From the NCBI RefSeq assembly GCF_900155935.1, contig NZ_FTLW01000002.1, forward strand, positions 62,001 through 126,000: 64,000 nucleotides of DNA. Direction: 5' to 3'. How positions within the stretch are numbered: position 1 is the first letter of the stretch; every line of letters starts with the position of its first letter. Both the position numbers and the translations under genes were made by a program. Of the stretch, positions 55,926-64,000 are shown one piece after another. The stretch comes from Solilutibacter tolerans (GTDB lineage Bacteria > Pseudomonadota > Gammaproteobacteria > Xanthomonadales > Xanthomonadaceae). Below the pieces are notes generated by a model, which had not been told where the DNA came from, did not search any database, and saw only the letters and a list, made by a program, of their open reading frames with translations.

Positions 55926-57158
55926 ATGCCGGGTCGTACCTATCTGGTCGGTGGCGCGGTACGCGACGCCTTGCTTGGATTAGAGCCGGGCGACCGCGAC
56001 TTCGTCGTCGTGGGCACCACGCCCGAAGCGATGTTGGATGCAGGCTTCCGACAAGTGGGCCGTGATTTCCCGGTTTTTTTGCACCCCGATACCGGCGAAG
56101 AACACGCGCTTGCCCGTACCGAACGCAAATCCGGCCAGGGCTATACCGGCTTCGTGGTGCATGCCGCAGCCGATGTCACGCTGGAGGAAGACCTCGCCCG
56201 CCGCGACTTCACCCTCAATGCGATTGCGCGCGACGAAGCCACGGGCGAGTTGATCGATCCGTTCAGTGGCGTCGCCGATATCGAAGCACGCGTACTGCGC
56301 CATGTCGGCCCTGCCTTCGTCGAAGATCCGTTGCGCGTGCTGCGTGCGGCACGATTCATGGCGCGCTTCGCACCGCTCGGCTTCAGCATCGCGCCAGAAA
56401 CGATGGCCTTGATGCGTGAGATGGTGGAAGGCGGTGAGCTTGCCGCGCTCACGTCCGAGCGCGTCTGGCAGGAACTGGCTCGCGCGTTGCGCTCGGATAA
56501 GCCTTCGGCCTTTTTGCGTACGCTGCGCGAATGTGGCGCGCTGGCCGTGGTCCTGCCCGAAGTCGATGCGCTCTACGGCGTGCCGCAGCGTGCCGAATAC
56601 CATCCGGAGGTCGATACCGGCGTGCATGTCGAGCTGGTCTGCGATGTCGCCGCGCGCCTTGCATCGGGCGATGACCTGATCGGCTTCGCTGCGTTAACGC
56701 ATGACCTGGGTAAAGCACTGACCCCTGCCGATGAACTGCCACGCCATGTGATGCACGAACAACGTGGCCTGCATCCCCTACGCGTGCTGGGCGAACGGCT
56801 GAAGGTGCCGACTACGCATCGACAACTGGCTGAGATCGCCTGCCGCGAGCATCTCAATGTGCATCGCCTGTTTGAGCTGAAAGACGAGACCGTGTTGAAG
56901 TTGCTGGAGCGCTGCGACGGGTTTCGTCAGCCAGCGCGCATCGGGCAACTCGCCATCGTGTGCGAAGCCGACAAGCGAGGCCGCACGGGACTTGAAAACG
57001 AGGCTTATCCGCAACGAATGGAATTGGAACGCCTGCATGCCGCTGCATCAACCGTCAAAGCCGCCGATGTCGCGAAAGGGCTGAGCGGTCCGGCGGTAGG
57101 CGAAGCCATGCGCAAGGCGCGCATCGATGCCATTCACCGAGTACGCGCGACGGGCTGA
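55926..57158 (+). CDS. cca: Multifunctional CCA tRNA nucleotidyltransferase
   Basis: 410 aa. Adds CCA to tRNA 3' ends. Class II nucleotidyltransferase motif [14 protein letters not shown] at the N-terminus with [20 protein letters not shown] near 90, and the HD phosphohydrolase domain in the C-terminal half ([22 protein letters not shown]). ATG 55926; a GTG one codon earlier is possible. Convergent with vanZ-like gene. Confidence 0.95.
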   Translation: MPGRTYLVGGAVRDALLGLEPGDRDFVVVGTTPEAMLDAGFRQVGRDFPVFLHPDTGEEHALARTERKSGQGYTGFVVHAAADVTLEEDLARRDFTLNAIARDEATGELIDPFSGVADIEARVLRHVGPAFVEDPLRVLRAARFMARFAPLGFSIAPETMALMREMVEGGELAALTSERVWQELARALRSDKPSAFLRTLRECGALAVVLPEVDALYGVPQRAEYHPEVDTGVHVELVCDVAARLASGDDLIGFAALTHDLGKALTPADELPRHVMHEQRGLHPLRVLGERLKVPTTHRQLAEIACREHLNVHRLFELKDETVLKLLERCDGFRQPARIGQLAIVCEADKRGRTGLENEAYPQRMELERLHAAASTVKAADVAKGLSGPAVGEAMRKARIDAIHRVRATG

Positions 57159-57164
57159 GCCAGG

Positions 57165-57563
57165 TCAGCGCCCGCCGTCGATTCGCAGCAGAAGATCGCG
57201 CAGCGGCGTGAACCCGGTGGTGAACCCCGCCAACACACCCAGGGTATTGGCAAGAGCATCCGCACGATCCGCCGTGCGACCCATATGCATCGCAGCCTGC
57301 AGCCACTCAAGCCCAACACCCAGCAAGGCCAGCAGTACTGCCATCGCCACCCATGAAGGACGCCGCGCATACAACTGCACCGCACCCGCCATGAGCAGGA
57401 AATAGCCCAAAAAATGCATGACCTTGTCATTGCCCATCGCCTGGGCAGGCAAATCGCCCGGCGGCAGCAATGACCCGGCGACGATCAAAGCTACCGTCAA
57501 TATCCACAGGGCCGACCACAAGAGTGGGCGCCGAAAGGGTTTTAGCGAACGCCCCCAGCGCAT
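57165..57563 (-). CDS. VanZ family membrane protein
   Basis: 132 aa, about four transmembrane helices. VanZ-type features: SLLPPGDLP early, NDKVMHFLGYFLLMAGAV, and GVGLEWLQ with the following GRTADRADALANTLGVLAGF. Function uncertain; membrane protein often linked to teicoplanin resistance only in actinobacteria/firmicutes. Overlaps midA by one base (TAATG). Confidence 0.85.
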   Translation of the reverse strand: MRWGRSLKPFRRPLLWSALWILTVALIVAGSLLPPGDLPAQAMGNDKVMHFLGYFLLMAGAVQLYARRPSWVAMAVLLALLGVGLEWLQAAMHMGRTADRADALANTLGVLAGFTTGFTPLRDLLLRIDGGR

Positions 57564-58753
57564 TACAGCCGCCAGCTCAGATCGCCGGCAAGGAAAGCAT
57601 GCTCGAACTCGACATCACGCTCGAAACCGATGAACTGGAAGCGCTCACCCATCGCATCCGGCAAGGTGAGTTGCTTTACTTCATTGCGTAGTCGCAGCAT
57701 CGCCGCCTCGTCCTTCGCGCGTGCTTCGGCTTCCGCCAAACGCGCTTCCAGGCCATTGCCCAACAGGAAGCTGGCCTGCGTGCAATAACCCGCCAAATCA
57801 AACCCTGCATTCGTGCCGGCCTCGGCCAATGCCGTGAAATCGACTGAGGCAGTGATGTCCTGCAAGCCCGGATACTGCATCACATCGCTCACCACATGAT
57901 GCTGGCGGAACGCACGCAGCGTGCCGTTGTCACGCCACGCACCGTAGTACTCGCGACGCGGATAACCGTAATCACAGAACAGCATCGCGCCACGCTTGAG
58001 CCGCCCGATCACCGCCTGCACCCAGTACGGCAGCTGCGGCAGGATTTCCGAGCGATAGCCCGCAGGCAGTGGCTCATCCAGCGCATCCTGCACGTGCTTG
58101 ACCGCAGCGACCATCATCGCGTCGGCATCGTGCGTGGTGATGAGGAATCCGCCATCAGCGTAGCTGGCGACATATTCCTCGTGCACCTCGCCGTCTTCGC
58201 CGATCACGAAGCGACTGGTCGGCAGCGCATCGACTACCTCGTTGGCGAATACGACACCTTGCCACTCTTCGTCGATGGGCCCATCCAGCCATTCCACGCA
58301 ATCGAACACCGGCGGAATCAAGTGCTCACGCAGACGCTCACGCTGGCGCGCGCGCAGGTCGGCGCTGGGCTCAAGGATGGCGTAACGCGCAGGCATCGCG
58401 TCCTGGGCCAGCAGTCGCTTGATCGCGACTTCGGCAAACGCGCCGCTACCCGCACCGATCTCCAACCACTGAGCCTGCGGCCCGATCTGACGCAGCACGG
58501 GCATCATCGCATCGGCCACGCAGGCAGCAAAAAGCGGCCCCAATTCGGGCGATGTCACGAAGTCACCTGCCGAGCCAAATTTGGTCGCACCGGCGCTGTA
58601 GTAACCAAGACCCGGCGCGTACAAGGCCAACTCCATGAAGCGCGAAAATGGAATCGCTCCCCCGTGTCCGGCGATTTCCGAGCGGATCAACGCTTCAAGT
58701 TTGGCGCTGTGCGCGCGGGCATCGGCATCAGGGGCTGGCAAACTCTGGGACAT
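57563..58753 (-). CDS. SAM-dependent methyltransferase, MidA/NDUFAF7 family
   Basis: 396 aa. MidA family: AIPFSRFMELALYAPGLGYYSAG near 30-50, FVTSPELGPLFA, motif I WLEIGAGSGAFAE, and FANEVVDALP. In mitochondria this family methylates an arginine of complex I; bacterial role unknown, possibly respiratory-complex assembly. Start ATG 58753 (MSQSLPAPD); the longer frame to 58798 adds poor sequence. Linked to vanZ-like gene by a one-base overlap. Confidence 0.9.
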   Translation of the reverse strand: MSQSLPAPDADARAHSAKLEALIRSEIAGHGGAIPFSRFMELALYAPGLGYYSAGATKFGSAGDFVTSPELGPLFAACVADAMMPVLRQIGPQAQWLEIGAGSGAFAEVAIKRLLAQDAMPARYAILEPSADLRARQRERLREHLIPPVFDCVEWLDGPIDEEWQGVVFANEVVDALPTSRFVIGEDGEVHEEYVASYADGGFLITTHDADAMMVAAVKHVQDALDEPLPAGYRSEILPQLPYWVQAVIGRLKRGAMLFCDYGYPRREYYGAWRDNGTLRAFRQHHVVSDVMQYPGLQDITASVDFTALAEAGTNAGFDLAGYCTQASFLLGNGLEARLAEAEARAKDEAAMLRLRNEVKQLTLPDAMGERFQFIGFERDVEFEHAFLAGDLSWRL

Positions 58754-58815
58754 GCGGACATCGTGTTGCGAGGATGCCGCCAGCATACCTGCGTGCACGT
58801 GTCGTTTTCACGTCC

Positions 58816-58962
58816 TCAATTGTCCTTGCGCCGGTCTTCTTCGCGCATCTGCTTGCGGATGAACGCACGCACCACGAAAGGCATCGCGATCAGGATGATC
58901 CCGCCGATGATCGTTAGCCAACCAACCGGCTTTTGCAGCATTTCCACCCATATCGGATGCAT
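58816..58962 (-). CDS. Small single-pass membrane protein, DUF3149-like
   Basis: 48 aa: a hydrophobic segment (about 12-32, GWLTIIGGIILIAMPFVVRAF) followed by a charged tail (IRKQMREEDRRKDN). Start ATG 58962 preceded by AGGGAGGAAATGCC-like purine-rich site (GGAGGAAATGCC). Size and pattern resemble DUF3149. Sits 62 bases upstream of midA on the same strand; role unknown. Confidence 0.65.
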   Translation of the reverse strand: MHPIWVEMLQKPVGWLTIIGGIILIAMPFVVRAFIRKQMREEDRRKDN

Positions 58963-59073
58963 GGCATTTCCTCCCTCTGGTGCCGGAAGTATCGGACGTT
59001 CGGGCATGGCTGGCATTGATCCGGCTCAAATCACCGTTAATCACTGCGATATCGCTTCGGTTAGCATCCCCCC

Positions 59074-59829
59074 ATGAGTCTTGATCCGACATCTTCTGGC
59101 CATCCGGTCGCACTCGTTACTGGCGGCGCCAAGCGCATCGGTGCGGCCATTGTCCGCCGACTGCATGCGGCCGGCTACGACATCGCCCTACACCACCGCG
59201 CCTCGGCGGATGAAGCGCGCTCGCTGGCGAATGAACTGAACCGCGTGCGCGCCGGAAGCCTGATCACCCTCGCCGCCGACTTGCGCGACTTCGACCGCAT
59301 TCCCGAGCTTGTGGCACAAACCGTCGGTCGCTTCGGCCGTCTCGATGCACTGGTGAACAACGCTTCCGCTTACTACGCCACACCCTTCGGCAAGGTCACG
59401 CCCGCCGAATGGGATGACCTGTTCGCGATCAACGCGCGGGCGCCGTTCTTCCTCGCACAAACCGCCGCGCCGCACCTGACACATCGACAAGGCGCCATCG
59501 TCAACATGGTCGATGCCTATGCAGAGCAGCCACGTAGCAACATCAGCGCGCATGCGGCATCGAAGGCGGCATTGACCGGCGTGACACGTGCACTCGCGGT
59601 TGAGTTGGCGCCGAAGGTGCGGGTGAACGGCATTGCCCCGGGTGCGATCCTGTGGCCGGAACACGGCATCGACGATGCGTTGTCATCGCAGCTCATCTCG
59701 CGCACGCCACTGGCACGCGCAGGCAACGCGGAAGAAGTCGCCGAAGCGGTGCGCTGGCTTCTGCAAGATGCGACTTACATGACCGGCGAAATCCTGCGCC
59801 TGGACGGCGGGCGCAACACGCTCGGCTGA
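59074..59829 (+). CDS. Pteridine reductase, FolM-like SDR
   Basis: 251 aa short-chain dehydrogenase. Coenzyme motif TGGAKRIGAAI (16-26), NNASAYYATP near 95-104, and a C-terminal MTGEILRLDGGRN. Reduces dihydrobiopterin/dihydrofolate-type pteridines with NADPH. Catalytic YxxxK is replaced: SAHAASKAAL has His160 where Tyr is expected and Lys164. Precedes folK (convergent) and folB, so a folate-pathway locus. Confidence 0.85.
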   Translation: MSLDPTSSGHPVALVTGGAKRIGAAIVRRLHAAGYDIALHHRASADEARSLANELNRVRAGSLITLAADLRDFDRIPELVAQTVGRFGRLDALVNNASAYYATPFGKVTPAEWDDLFAINARAPFFLAQTAAPHLTHRQGAIVNMVDAYAEQPRSNISAHAASKAALTGVTRALAVELAPKVRVNGIAPGAILWPEHGIDDALSSQLISRTPLARAGNAEEVAEAVRWLLQDATYMTGEILRLDGGRNTLG

Positions 59830-59841
59830 CGCAATGGGCCT

Positions 59842-60351
59842 TTAGCCCGCACCACCTTCAACTTCGACCACTTCGGCTGGCATGCCGAAATCCCCGTGCG
59901 CGCGCCATGCTTCGATCACCGTCAAACCCGTACCGGCGATCCGCGCATCCGGCGCGATATCCGCCAACGGTTGCAACACGAAAGCATGTTTTAGTTCAGG
60001 CCTCGGCAACTTGAGATTGCCCGGGCCTTGCATCTCCAGCTCGTCGTACAGAACAAGATCGATGTCGATATTGCGATCGGAGAAGCGCGGGCCGCTCCGA
60101 TCACGGCCATTGGCATCTTCGAACGCATGCAGCCAGGCATCGAGCTCTTCAGGAGACAGCCGTGTTTCCAACACGGCCGCGGCGTTGAGGAAGTCCGCAC
60201 CCTCGAAGCCTACCGACGCAGTGCGGTAGACCGGCGATAGCAGCACATGCTCGAAACGCCCGCGCAAGGCGGAAAACGCCAACGCCAGATTCATCTCGGC
60301 ATCGATATTGCTGCCCAGGCTCAAATACGCGCGATGCCAGTCTGTATTCAT
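59842..60351 (-). CDS. folK: 2-amino-4-hydroxy-6-hydroxymethyldihydropteridine pyrophosphokinase
   Basis: 169 aa. HPPK: YLSLGSNID at the N-terminus, DRSGPRFSDRNIDIDLVLYD and LPRPELKHAFVLQPLADIAPD. Transfers pyrophosphate to 6-hydroxymethyl-dihydropterin. Start ATG 60351 (MNTDWHRAYLS); ATG 60381 lies inside folB. Follows folB by 4 bases in one operon. Confidence 0.95.
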   Translation of the reverse strand: MNTDWHRAYLSLGSNIDAEMNLALAFSALRGRFEHVLLSPVYRTASVGFEGADFLNAAAVLETRLSPEELDAWLHAFEDANGRDRSGPRFSDRNIDIDLVLYDELEMQGPGNLKLPRPELKHAFVLQPLADIAPDARIAGTGLTVIEAWRAHGDFGMPAEVVEVEGGAG

Positions 60352-60355
60352 CGCC

Positions 60356-60715
60356 TTAGCCTGGTCGCGTGCCGCGCTCAATGATCACGCCGACCGCGCG
60401 CGAACCTGTGACCGCACCAGGCTTACTCAGCTTCAGACGCAGCCATGGCACACCGAATTCTTCACGGATGATGTCGGCGCAGCGCTCGGCCAGCGATTCC
60501 ACCAAGCCAAACTTCGACTCACCGACAAACGCGATCAGTCGTTTCGAGACATCTTTGTAATTGAGCGTATCGACGATGTCATCGCTGGCGGCGGGGCGGC
60601 GATTGTCGAACGCCATCTCGATATCTAGTACGACTTTTTGGTTGATCTGGCGTTCCCAGTCATAGATGCCGATGACGGTGTCGATCTCCAGCGCTTCGAT
60701 GAAAACGATATCCAT
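60356..60715 (-). CDS. folB: Dihydroneopterin aldolase
   Basis: 119 aa. FolB: MDIVFIEALEIDTVIGIYDWER, NYKDVSKRLIAFVGESKFGLVESLAE, and SRAVGVIIER at the C-terminus. Converts dihydroneopterin to 6-hydroxymethyl-dihydropterin plus glycolaldehyde. Start ATG 60715; longer frame to 60802 not conserved. Gene order folB-folK with pteridine reductase convergent. Confidence 0.95.
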   Translation of the reverse strand: MDIVFIEALEIDTVIGIYDWERQINQKVVLDIEMAFDNRRPAASDDIVDTLNYKDVSKRLIAFVGESKFGLVESLAERCADIIREEFGVPWLRLKLSKPGAVTGSRAVGVIIERGTRPG

Positions 60716-60851
60716 GGGAATCCGCAAACCTTTTCGGCTCATCTTATGACCGCAGGATACCGGTCGTGGTGAAGATGGTGTCGTGATAATGCATACGTCC
60801 ATTCATGGATGCGCAAGCCTGTGAATCACCGTCGTCTCGGCCTGGCAGACA

Positions 60852-61865
60852 TCACATCGCCGTCAGCGTCGCCATATCCCAGCGCGGGGTGACATGCACG
60901 CCCAGATCCGTATGTTCACCCGCCTGCAAACGCAGCGCGCCAGCAAACGCGATCATCGCACCGTTGTCGGTGCACAGCGCCGGCCGCGGGAAGGCGACAC
61001 GCCCGCCACGCTTCTCGGCCATCGTCTGCAATTTGGCGCGCAGGCGCTTGTTGGCACCGACGCCGCCTGCCACCACCAGCGTGTTACAGCCAGCAGCATC
61101 GAGCGCACGCTCGCATTTGATTGCCAGGGTGTCGACCACCGCATCCTCGAAGCCGCGCGCGATATCGGCTCGGGTCTGCTCGGATTGGTCGCTGGCCTTC
61201 CATGCGAGCAGCACCTGGGTTTTCAGCCCGCTGAAGCTGAAATCGAGACCCGGCCGATCAGTCATCGGCCGCGAGAATTTGAACTTGCCCGGCGTGCCGA
61301 CTTCGGCCAATGCTGCCAGCTGCGGGCCACCCGGATACGGCAGACCCATCAATTTCGCGGTCTTGTCGAAGGCTTCGCCCGCCGCATCGTCCAGCGTTTC
61401 GCCCAGCAGGCGGTAGTCGCCCAAAGATTTCACATCGACCAACTGGGTGTGGCCACCGGACACCAGCAGCGCGACGAAAGGCGGCTTGGCGGCCTCGTCC
61501 TCCAGCAAGGGGGCGAGCAAATGTCCTTCCATGTGGTGGATGCCGATAGCAGGCAGATTCAGACCCCAGGCGAGCGATCGCGCCGCTGCCGCACCCACCA
61601 AGAGCGCACCCACCAGGCCCGGGCCGGCGGTGTAGGCCACGCCATCGAGCTCATCCAGTGCGATGCCCGCCTCGTCCAATGTCTGCCGGATCAGCGGCAA
61701 GAGCTTGCGTACATGGTCACGGCTGGCTAGCTCGGGCACCACGCCGCCGTATTCGGCATGCAGGGCGATCTGGCTGTAGACGGCATGCGCGCGTAGCCCG
61801 ACGTCGGTGTCGTAGACCGCCACGCCGGTTTCATCGCAAGAGGTTTCGATACCCAGGACCTTCAT
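60852..61865 (-). CDS. tsaD: TsaD, tRNA N6-threonylcarbamoyladenosine transferase subunit
   Basis: 337 aa. ASKHA-fold protein that transfers threonylcarbamoyl to A37 of ANN-decoding t[18 protein letters not shown] at the N-terminus, metal-binding HHMEGH near 109-114, [27 protein letters not shown] and [12 protein letters not shown]. Divergent from rpsU, the usual arrangement in gammaproteobacteria. Confidence 0.97.
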   Translation of the reverse strand: MKVLGIETSCDETGVAVYDTDVGLRAHAVYSQIALHAEYGGVVPELASRDHVRKLLPLIRQTLDEAGIALDELDGVAYTAGPGLVGALLVGAAAARSLAWGLNLPAIGIHHMEGHLLAPLLEDEAAKPPFVALLVSGGHTQLVDVKSLGDYRLLGETLDDAAGEAFDKTAKLMGLPYPGGPQLAALAEVGTPGKFKFSRPMTDRPGLDFSFSGLKTQVLLAWKASDQSEQTRADIARGFEDAVVDTLAIKCERALDAAGCNTLVVAGGVGANKRLRAKLQTMAEKRGGRVAFPRPALCTDNGAMIAFAGALRLQAGEHTDLGVHVTPRWDMATLTAM

Positions 61866-61895
61866 GCCGCAAGCTTACCGCTCCCGACCCCTTGC

Positions 61896-61925
61896 TTGCA
61901 GCCTGCCCCCACTTGGGTTTACCAT
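61896..61925 (+). promoter_or_regulatory. Candidate sigma-70 promoter of rpsU
   Basis: TTGCAG (61896-61901), 18-base spacer, TACCAT (61920-61925), 46 bases before the rpsU ATG. Moderate match to the -35/-10 consensus. Confidence 0.4.
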
Positions 61926-61936
61926 ACGCGGCTCAC

Positions 61937-61951
61937 CCGACCCATGGTCGG
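61937..61951 (+). promoter_or_regulatory. Hairpin in the rpsU 5' leader
   Basis: CCGACC (61937-61942), loop CAT, GGTCGG (61946-61951). A tight perfect stem between the promoter and the ribosome site; could act on S21 translation or mRNA stability. Confidence 0.35.
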
Positions 61952-61971
61952 CTTGTCATCAAGAGATTCCT

Positions 61972-62187
61972 ATGCCCAGCGTCAAAGTTCGCGAAAACGA
62001 GCCCTTCGAATTTGCCCTGCGTCGTTTCAAACGCACCTGCGAGAAGGCCGGTGTTCTGGCTGAAACCCGCAAGCGCGAGTTCTACGAGAAGCCGACCCAG
62101 GAACGCAAGCGCAAGGCTGCAGCCGCAGTGAAGCGTCAGGCGCGTCGTACCTCGCGCGACGTCACCAAGCGCCAGCGCCTGTACTGA
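61972..62187 (+). CDS. rpsU: 30S ribosomal protein S21
   Basis: 71 aa, standard length. [27 protein letters not shown] and basic C-terminus. First gene of the macromolecular synthesis locus rpsU-(yqeY-yihY)-dnaG. The ATG 61972 is the family start. A hairpin plus T-run follows, which would limit read-through to dnaG. Confidence 0.98.
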   Translation: MPSVKVRENEPFEFALRRFKRTCEKAGVLAETRKREFYEKPTQERKRKAAAAVKRQARRTSRDVTKRQRLY

Positions 62188-62232
62188 TCGCCGCCTAGCG
62201 CGTAAGCGCTAAGTGCAGCGATGCGCTCCACG

Positions 62233-62256
62233 AAGCCGGCCCGCAAGCCGGCTTTT
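62233..62256 (+). terminator. Terminator/attenuator after rpsU
   Basis: AAGCCGGC (62233-62240), loop CCGCAA, GCCGGCTT (62247-62254), then TT. 8-bp perfect stem 46 bases after rpsU stop; in E. coli a partial terminator lies at the same place in the rpsU-dnaG-rpoD operon and sets the relative levels. Confidence 0.75.
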
Positions 62257-62291
62257 CGTGTTTTCGCGCCCCAACCCTCCAAGGAATAACG

Positions 62292-62738
62292 ATGTCGCTC
62301 AAGACCCAGCTCACCGATGACATGAAGACCGCCATGAAGGCAGGCGACAAGCCGCGTCTGGCGGTCATCCGCCTGATCAACGCTGCCATCAAGCAGCGCG
62401 AAGTCGACGAGCGCATCGAGCTGGACGATGCTGCCGTGCTTGCCGTGCTGGAGAAGATGGTCAAGCAGCGCAAGGACTCGATTAGCCAGTTCGAGGCGGC
62501 GAATCGCGAAGACCTGGCCCAGATCGAGCGCGACGAAATGGCCATCATCGACACCTATCTGCCCGAAAAGATGGGCGAGGCCGAGATCCTTGCCGCCATC
62601 GACGCCGCCATCGCCCAGACCGGTGCCGCAGGCCCCGCCGACATGGGCAAGCTGATGGGCGTGCTCAAGCCGAAGCTGGCAGGACAGGCCGACATGGGCC
62701 TGGTATCCAAGCTGATTAAGCAGAAGCTGGCCGGCTGA
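62292..62738 (+). CDS. GatB/YqeY domain protein
   Basis: 148 aa. YqeY family: MSLKTQLTDDMKTAMKAGDKPRLAVIRLINAAIKQREVDER and C-terminal PADMGKLMGVLKPKLAGQADMGLVSKLIKQKL. Resembles the tRNA-binding tail domain of GatB; exact function unknown. GGAATAA ribosome site before ATG 62292. Inside the rpsU-dnaG interval, as in other xanthomonads. Confidence 0.93.
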   Translation: MSLKTQLTDDMKTAMKAGDKPRLAVIRLINAAIKQREVDERIELDDAAVLAVLEKMVKQRKDSISQFEAANREDLAQIERDEMAIIDTYLPEKMGEAEILAAIDAAIAQTGAAGPADMGKLMGVLKPKLAGQADMGLVSKLIKQKLAG

Positions 62739-62771
62739 GCCTGCCGCACACGGTGGCGGCATACTGGTTTG

Positions 62772-63731
62772 ATGAGCGCGAACACCCCGCACGCATCCAC
62801 AAGTCCTGAAGATCAGGGCGAAGTGTTGGCGCAACTCGACCCCACCCAAAAGGGCTCCATTACCGAGGCCGATGGCGCACCGCCGCCACCGCCCGTGCAA
62901 GCGCGGGTACGTCGGGCCAGCTTCGGCCATCTGCCGCTGGCCTTGCTCCGCCGCTTCCTGGACGCCGACGTCATCACACAAGCGGCAGCACTCGCGTTCT
63001 ATGCCGTGCTGTCACTCGCGCCATTGATGCTGCTGCTGCTATGGATCACTGCCTCCAATCCGGCAATACAGCAGGCCGTATTGGCACAGGTCAGCCAGTT
63101 GGCCGGCCCGGAAACCGAAGGCGTTGCGCGTGCGGTCGTCGAGAACGCACGCAGTGCGCCGGACACAAGCTCGCTTGCTGGATGGTGGAGCATCTTGTTG
63201 CTACTCATCGGTGCCACCGCCGTGTTCGCGCAACTGCAGGAAGCGCTGAACCGCATCTTCCGTACCGATGCAACGAAACTGAGCGGCATAGGCGAATGGT
63301 TGAAGAAGCGCCTGTTCTCCTTTGGCGTGCTCATGGCCCTGGGCTTCCTGCTGCTGGTGTCGATGACGGTCACTACGGTGCTGCATTTGATGCTGAGTCG
63401 TTTCGATTCATTGCAGCCTGCCCTCGCCACGATGGCATCGCTCTTGGTCTACACCCTCGCCTTCGCTTTCATGTACCACTTCCTGCCGGATCGCCGCGTG
63501 CGCTGGCGTCTCGCCCTCGCGGGTGGCGCGTTCACCGCCGTGCTGTTCGTGCTGGGCCGCATGGGCATCACCTGGTACTTGGCCAGCGCGTCCACCGCCA
63601 ATGCGTATGGCGCGATGGGCGCACTGGTATTGGCGATGCTGTGGGTTTATTACGCCTCCATCATCCTGTTCGTCGGCGCGGTCGTTACCGCGACGGTCGA
63701 TGAGCGGATGGGCAAGTTGCCGGAGGCCTGA
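62772..63731 (+). CDS. YihY/virulence factor BrkB family membrane protein
   Basis: 319 aa. Cytosolic N-terminal extension (about 1-55), then six transmembrane helices with the family patterns DVITQAAALAFYAVLSLAPLMLL and TANAYGAMGALVLAMLWVYYASIILFVGAV. Commonly annotated as BrkB; likely an inner membrane transporter or envelope factor. Start ATG 62772, since the TTG at 62769 is one codon earlier. Ends 3 bases before dnaG. Confidence 0.9.
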   Translation: MSANTPHASTSPEDQGEVLAQLDPTQKGSITEADGAPPPPPVQARVRRASFGHLPLALLRRFLDADVITQAAALAFYAVLSLAPLMLLLLWITASNPAIQQAVLAQVSQLAGPETEGVARAVVENARSAPDTSSLAGWWSILLLLIGATAVFAQLQEALNRIFRTDATKLSGIGEWLKKRLFSFGVLMALGFLLLVSMTVTTVLHLMLSRFDSLQPALATMASLLVYTLAFAFMYHFLPDRRVRWRLALAGGAFTAVLFVLGRMGITWYLASASTANAYGAMGALVLAMLWVYYASIILFVGAVVTATVDERMGKLPEA

Positions 63732-63733
63732 GC

Positions 63734-64000
63734 ATGGCACGCATCCCTGATGCTTTCATTGATGATTTGCTCGCGCGCAGCGACATCGTCGAAGTGGTCG
63801 GCGCGCGCGTACCGCTGAAGAAGCAAGGCCGCGAATATTCCGCGCGATGCCCCTTCCACGACGAGCGCTCCCCTTCGTTCACGGTCTCGCCGACCAAGCA
63901 GTTCTATCACTGCTTCGGCTGCGGCGCGCATGGCACCGCGATCAGCTTCCTGATGAATTACGACCGCATGGAATTCCTTGATGCGATGGAAGAACTCGCC
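63734..64000 (+). CDS. dnaG: DNA primase, N-terminal part, truncated by the right window edge
   Basis: First 89 codons of primase. The zinc-binding domain begins MARIPDAFIDDLLARSDIVEVV, with ligands Cys40 and His43 (CPFH) and Cys61, Cys64 (CFGCG); the catalytic TOPRIM domain lies beyond the window. Primase makes RNA primers at the replication fork. Start ATG 63734 follows the YihY stop by 2 bases. Part of the rpsU-dnaG-rpoD locus. Confidence 0.97.
   Translation, partial: MARIPDAFIDDLLARSDIVEVVGARVPLKKQGREYSARCPFHDERSPSFTVSPTKQFYHCFGCGAHGTAISFLMNYDRMEFLDAMEELA

Overview
The window is chromosomal DNA of a GC-rich gammaproteobacterium, most likely Xanthomonadaceae/Lysobacteraceae (Lysobacter-, Thermomonas- or Luteimonas-like). 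The reasons are high GC codon use, a plant/EgtA-type glutamate-cysteine ligase, a homodimeric pyruvate dehydrogenase E1, and the order engB - cytochrome c4 - two DsbA-like genes - EEP hydrolase. The genus is inference from family knowledge; no search could be run. The DNA is densely coding and no gap exceeds about 150 bases. I saw no tRNA, rRNA, CRISPR array, insertion sequence or prophage.

Layout. 1-5.7 kb: a truncated lipoprotein coupled to an M1 metallopeptidase, a DUF5916 outer-membrane protein, and ubiE. 5.8-15.4 kb: the most distinctive region, a minus-strand block headed by an ECF sigma factor and an RskA-like anti-sigma factor. It continues through a fatty-acid desaturase, a flavin amine-oxidase-like protein, DUF1365, two cyclopropane-synthase-like methyltransferases, DUF2878, DUF1295 and a lipocalin. 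Two promoters sharing TGCATCC-N16-CGTAG drive this block and the gene in front of the sigma factor. 15.5-18.1 kb: hslVU with a textbook sigma-32 promoter, then a host-attachment family protein. 18.2-22.4 kb: a beta-lactamase-fold hydrolase, a lower-GC type II restriction-modification pair resembling NgoMIV, and a polysaccharide deacetylase. 22.5-29.4 kb: aceE, two glycan-type genes and maeB. 29.4-34.5 kb: rsgA with a QEGLA-motif metallopeptidase, an aminotransferase, an SGNH hydrolase and a methyltransferase.

34.5-43.1 kb: a deacetylase, a three-domain glutaredoxin/IscA-like/rhodanese fusion, DUF924, paired amidohydrolases (the second without the metal-binding HxH), a DegV gene broken at an A7 tract, an unknown small protein, a Dph6-like ATPase, and a second ECF sigma factor paired with a membrane protein. 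43.1-48.6 kb: glutathione-dependent formaldehyde detoxification (adhC, fghA) beside gshA, then an AraC regulator and an MBL-fold hydrolase. 48.6-57.6 kb: engB, cytochrome c4, two DsbA-like proteins, an EEP hydrolase, TauE/SafE, a soluble lytic transglycosylase, a PH-domain protein, cca and VanZ. 57.6-64 kb: midA, a DUF3149-like small protein, folate genes (pteridine reductase, folK, folB), tsaD, and the macromolecular-synthesis locus rpsU - yqeY - yihY - dnaG, which runs off the right end.

Functional links. The sigma/lipid block looks like an envelope-stress module that rewrites membrane acyl chains. The adhC/fghA/gshA group makes and uses glutathione. cyt c4 and the DsbA proteins are periplasmic redox functions. 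hslVU is heat-shock proteolysis. Most remaining genes are housekeeping.
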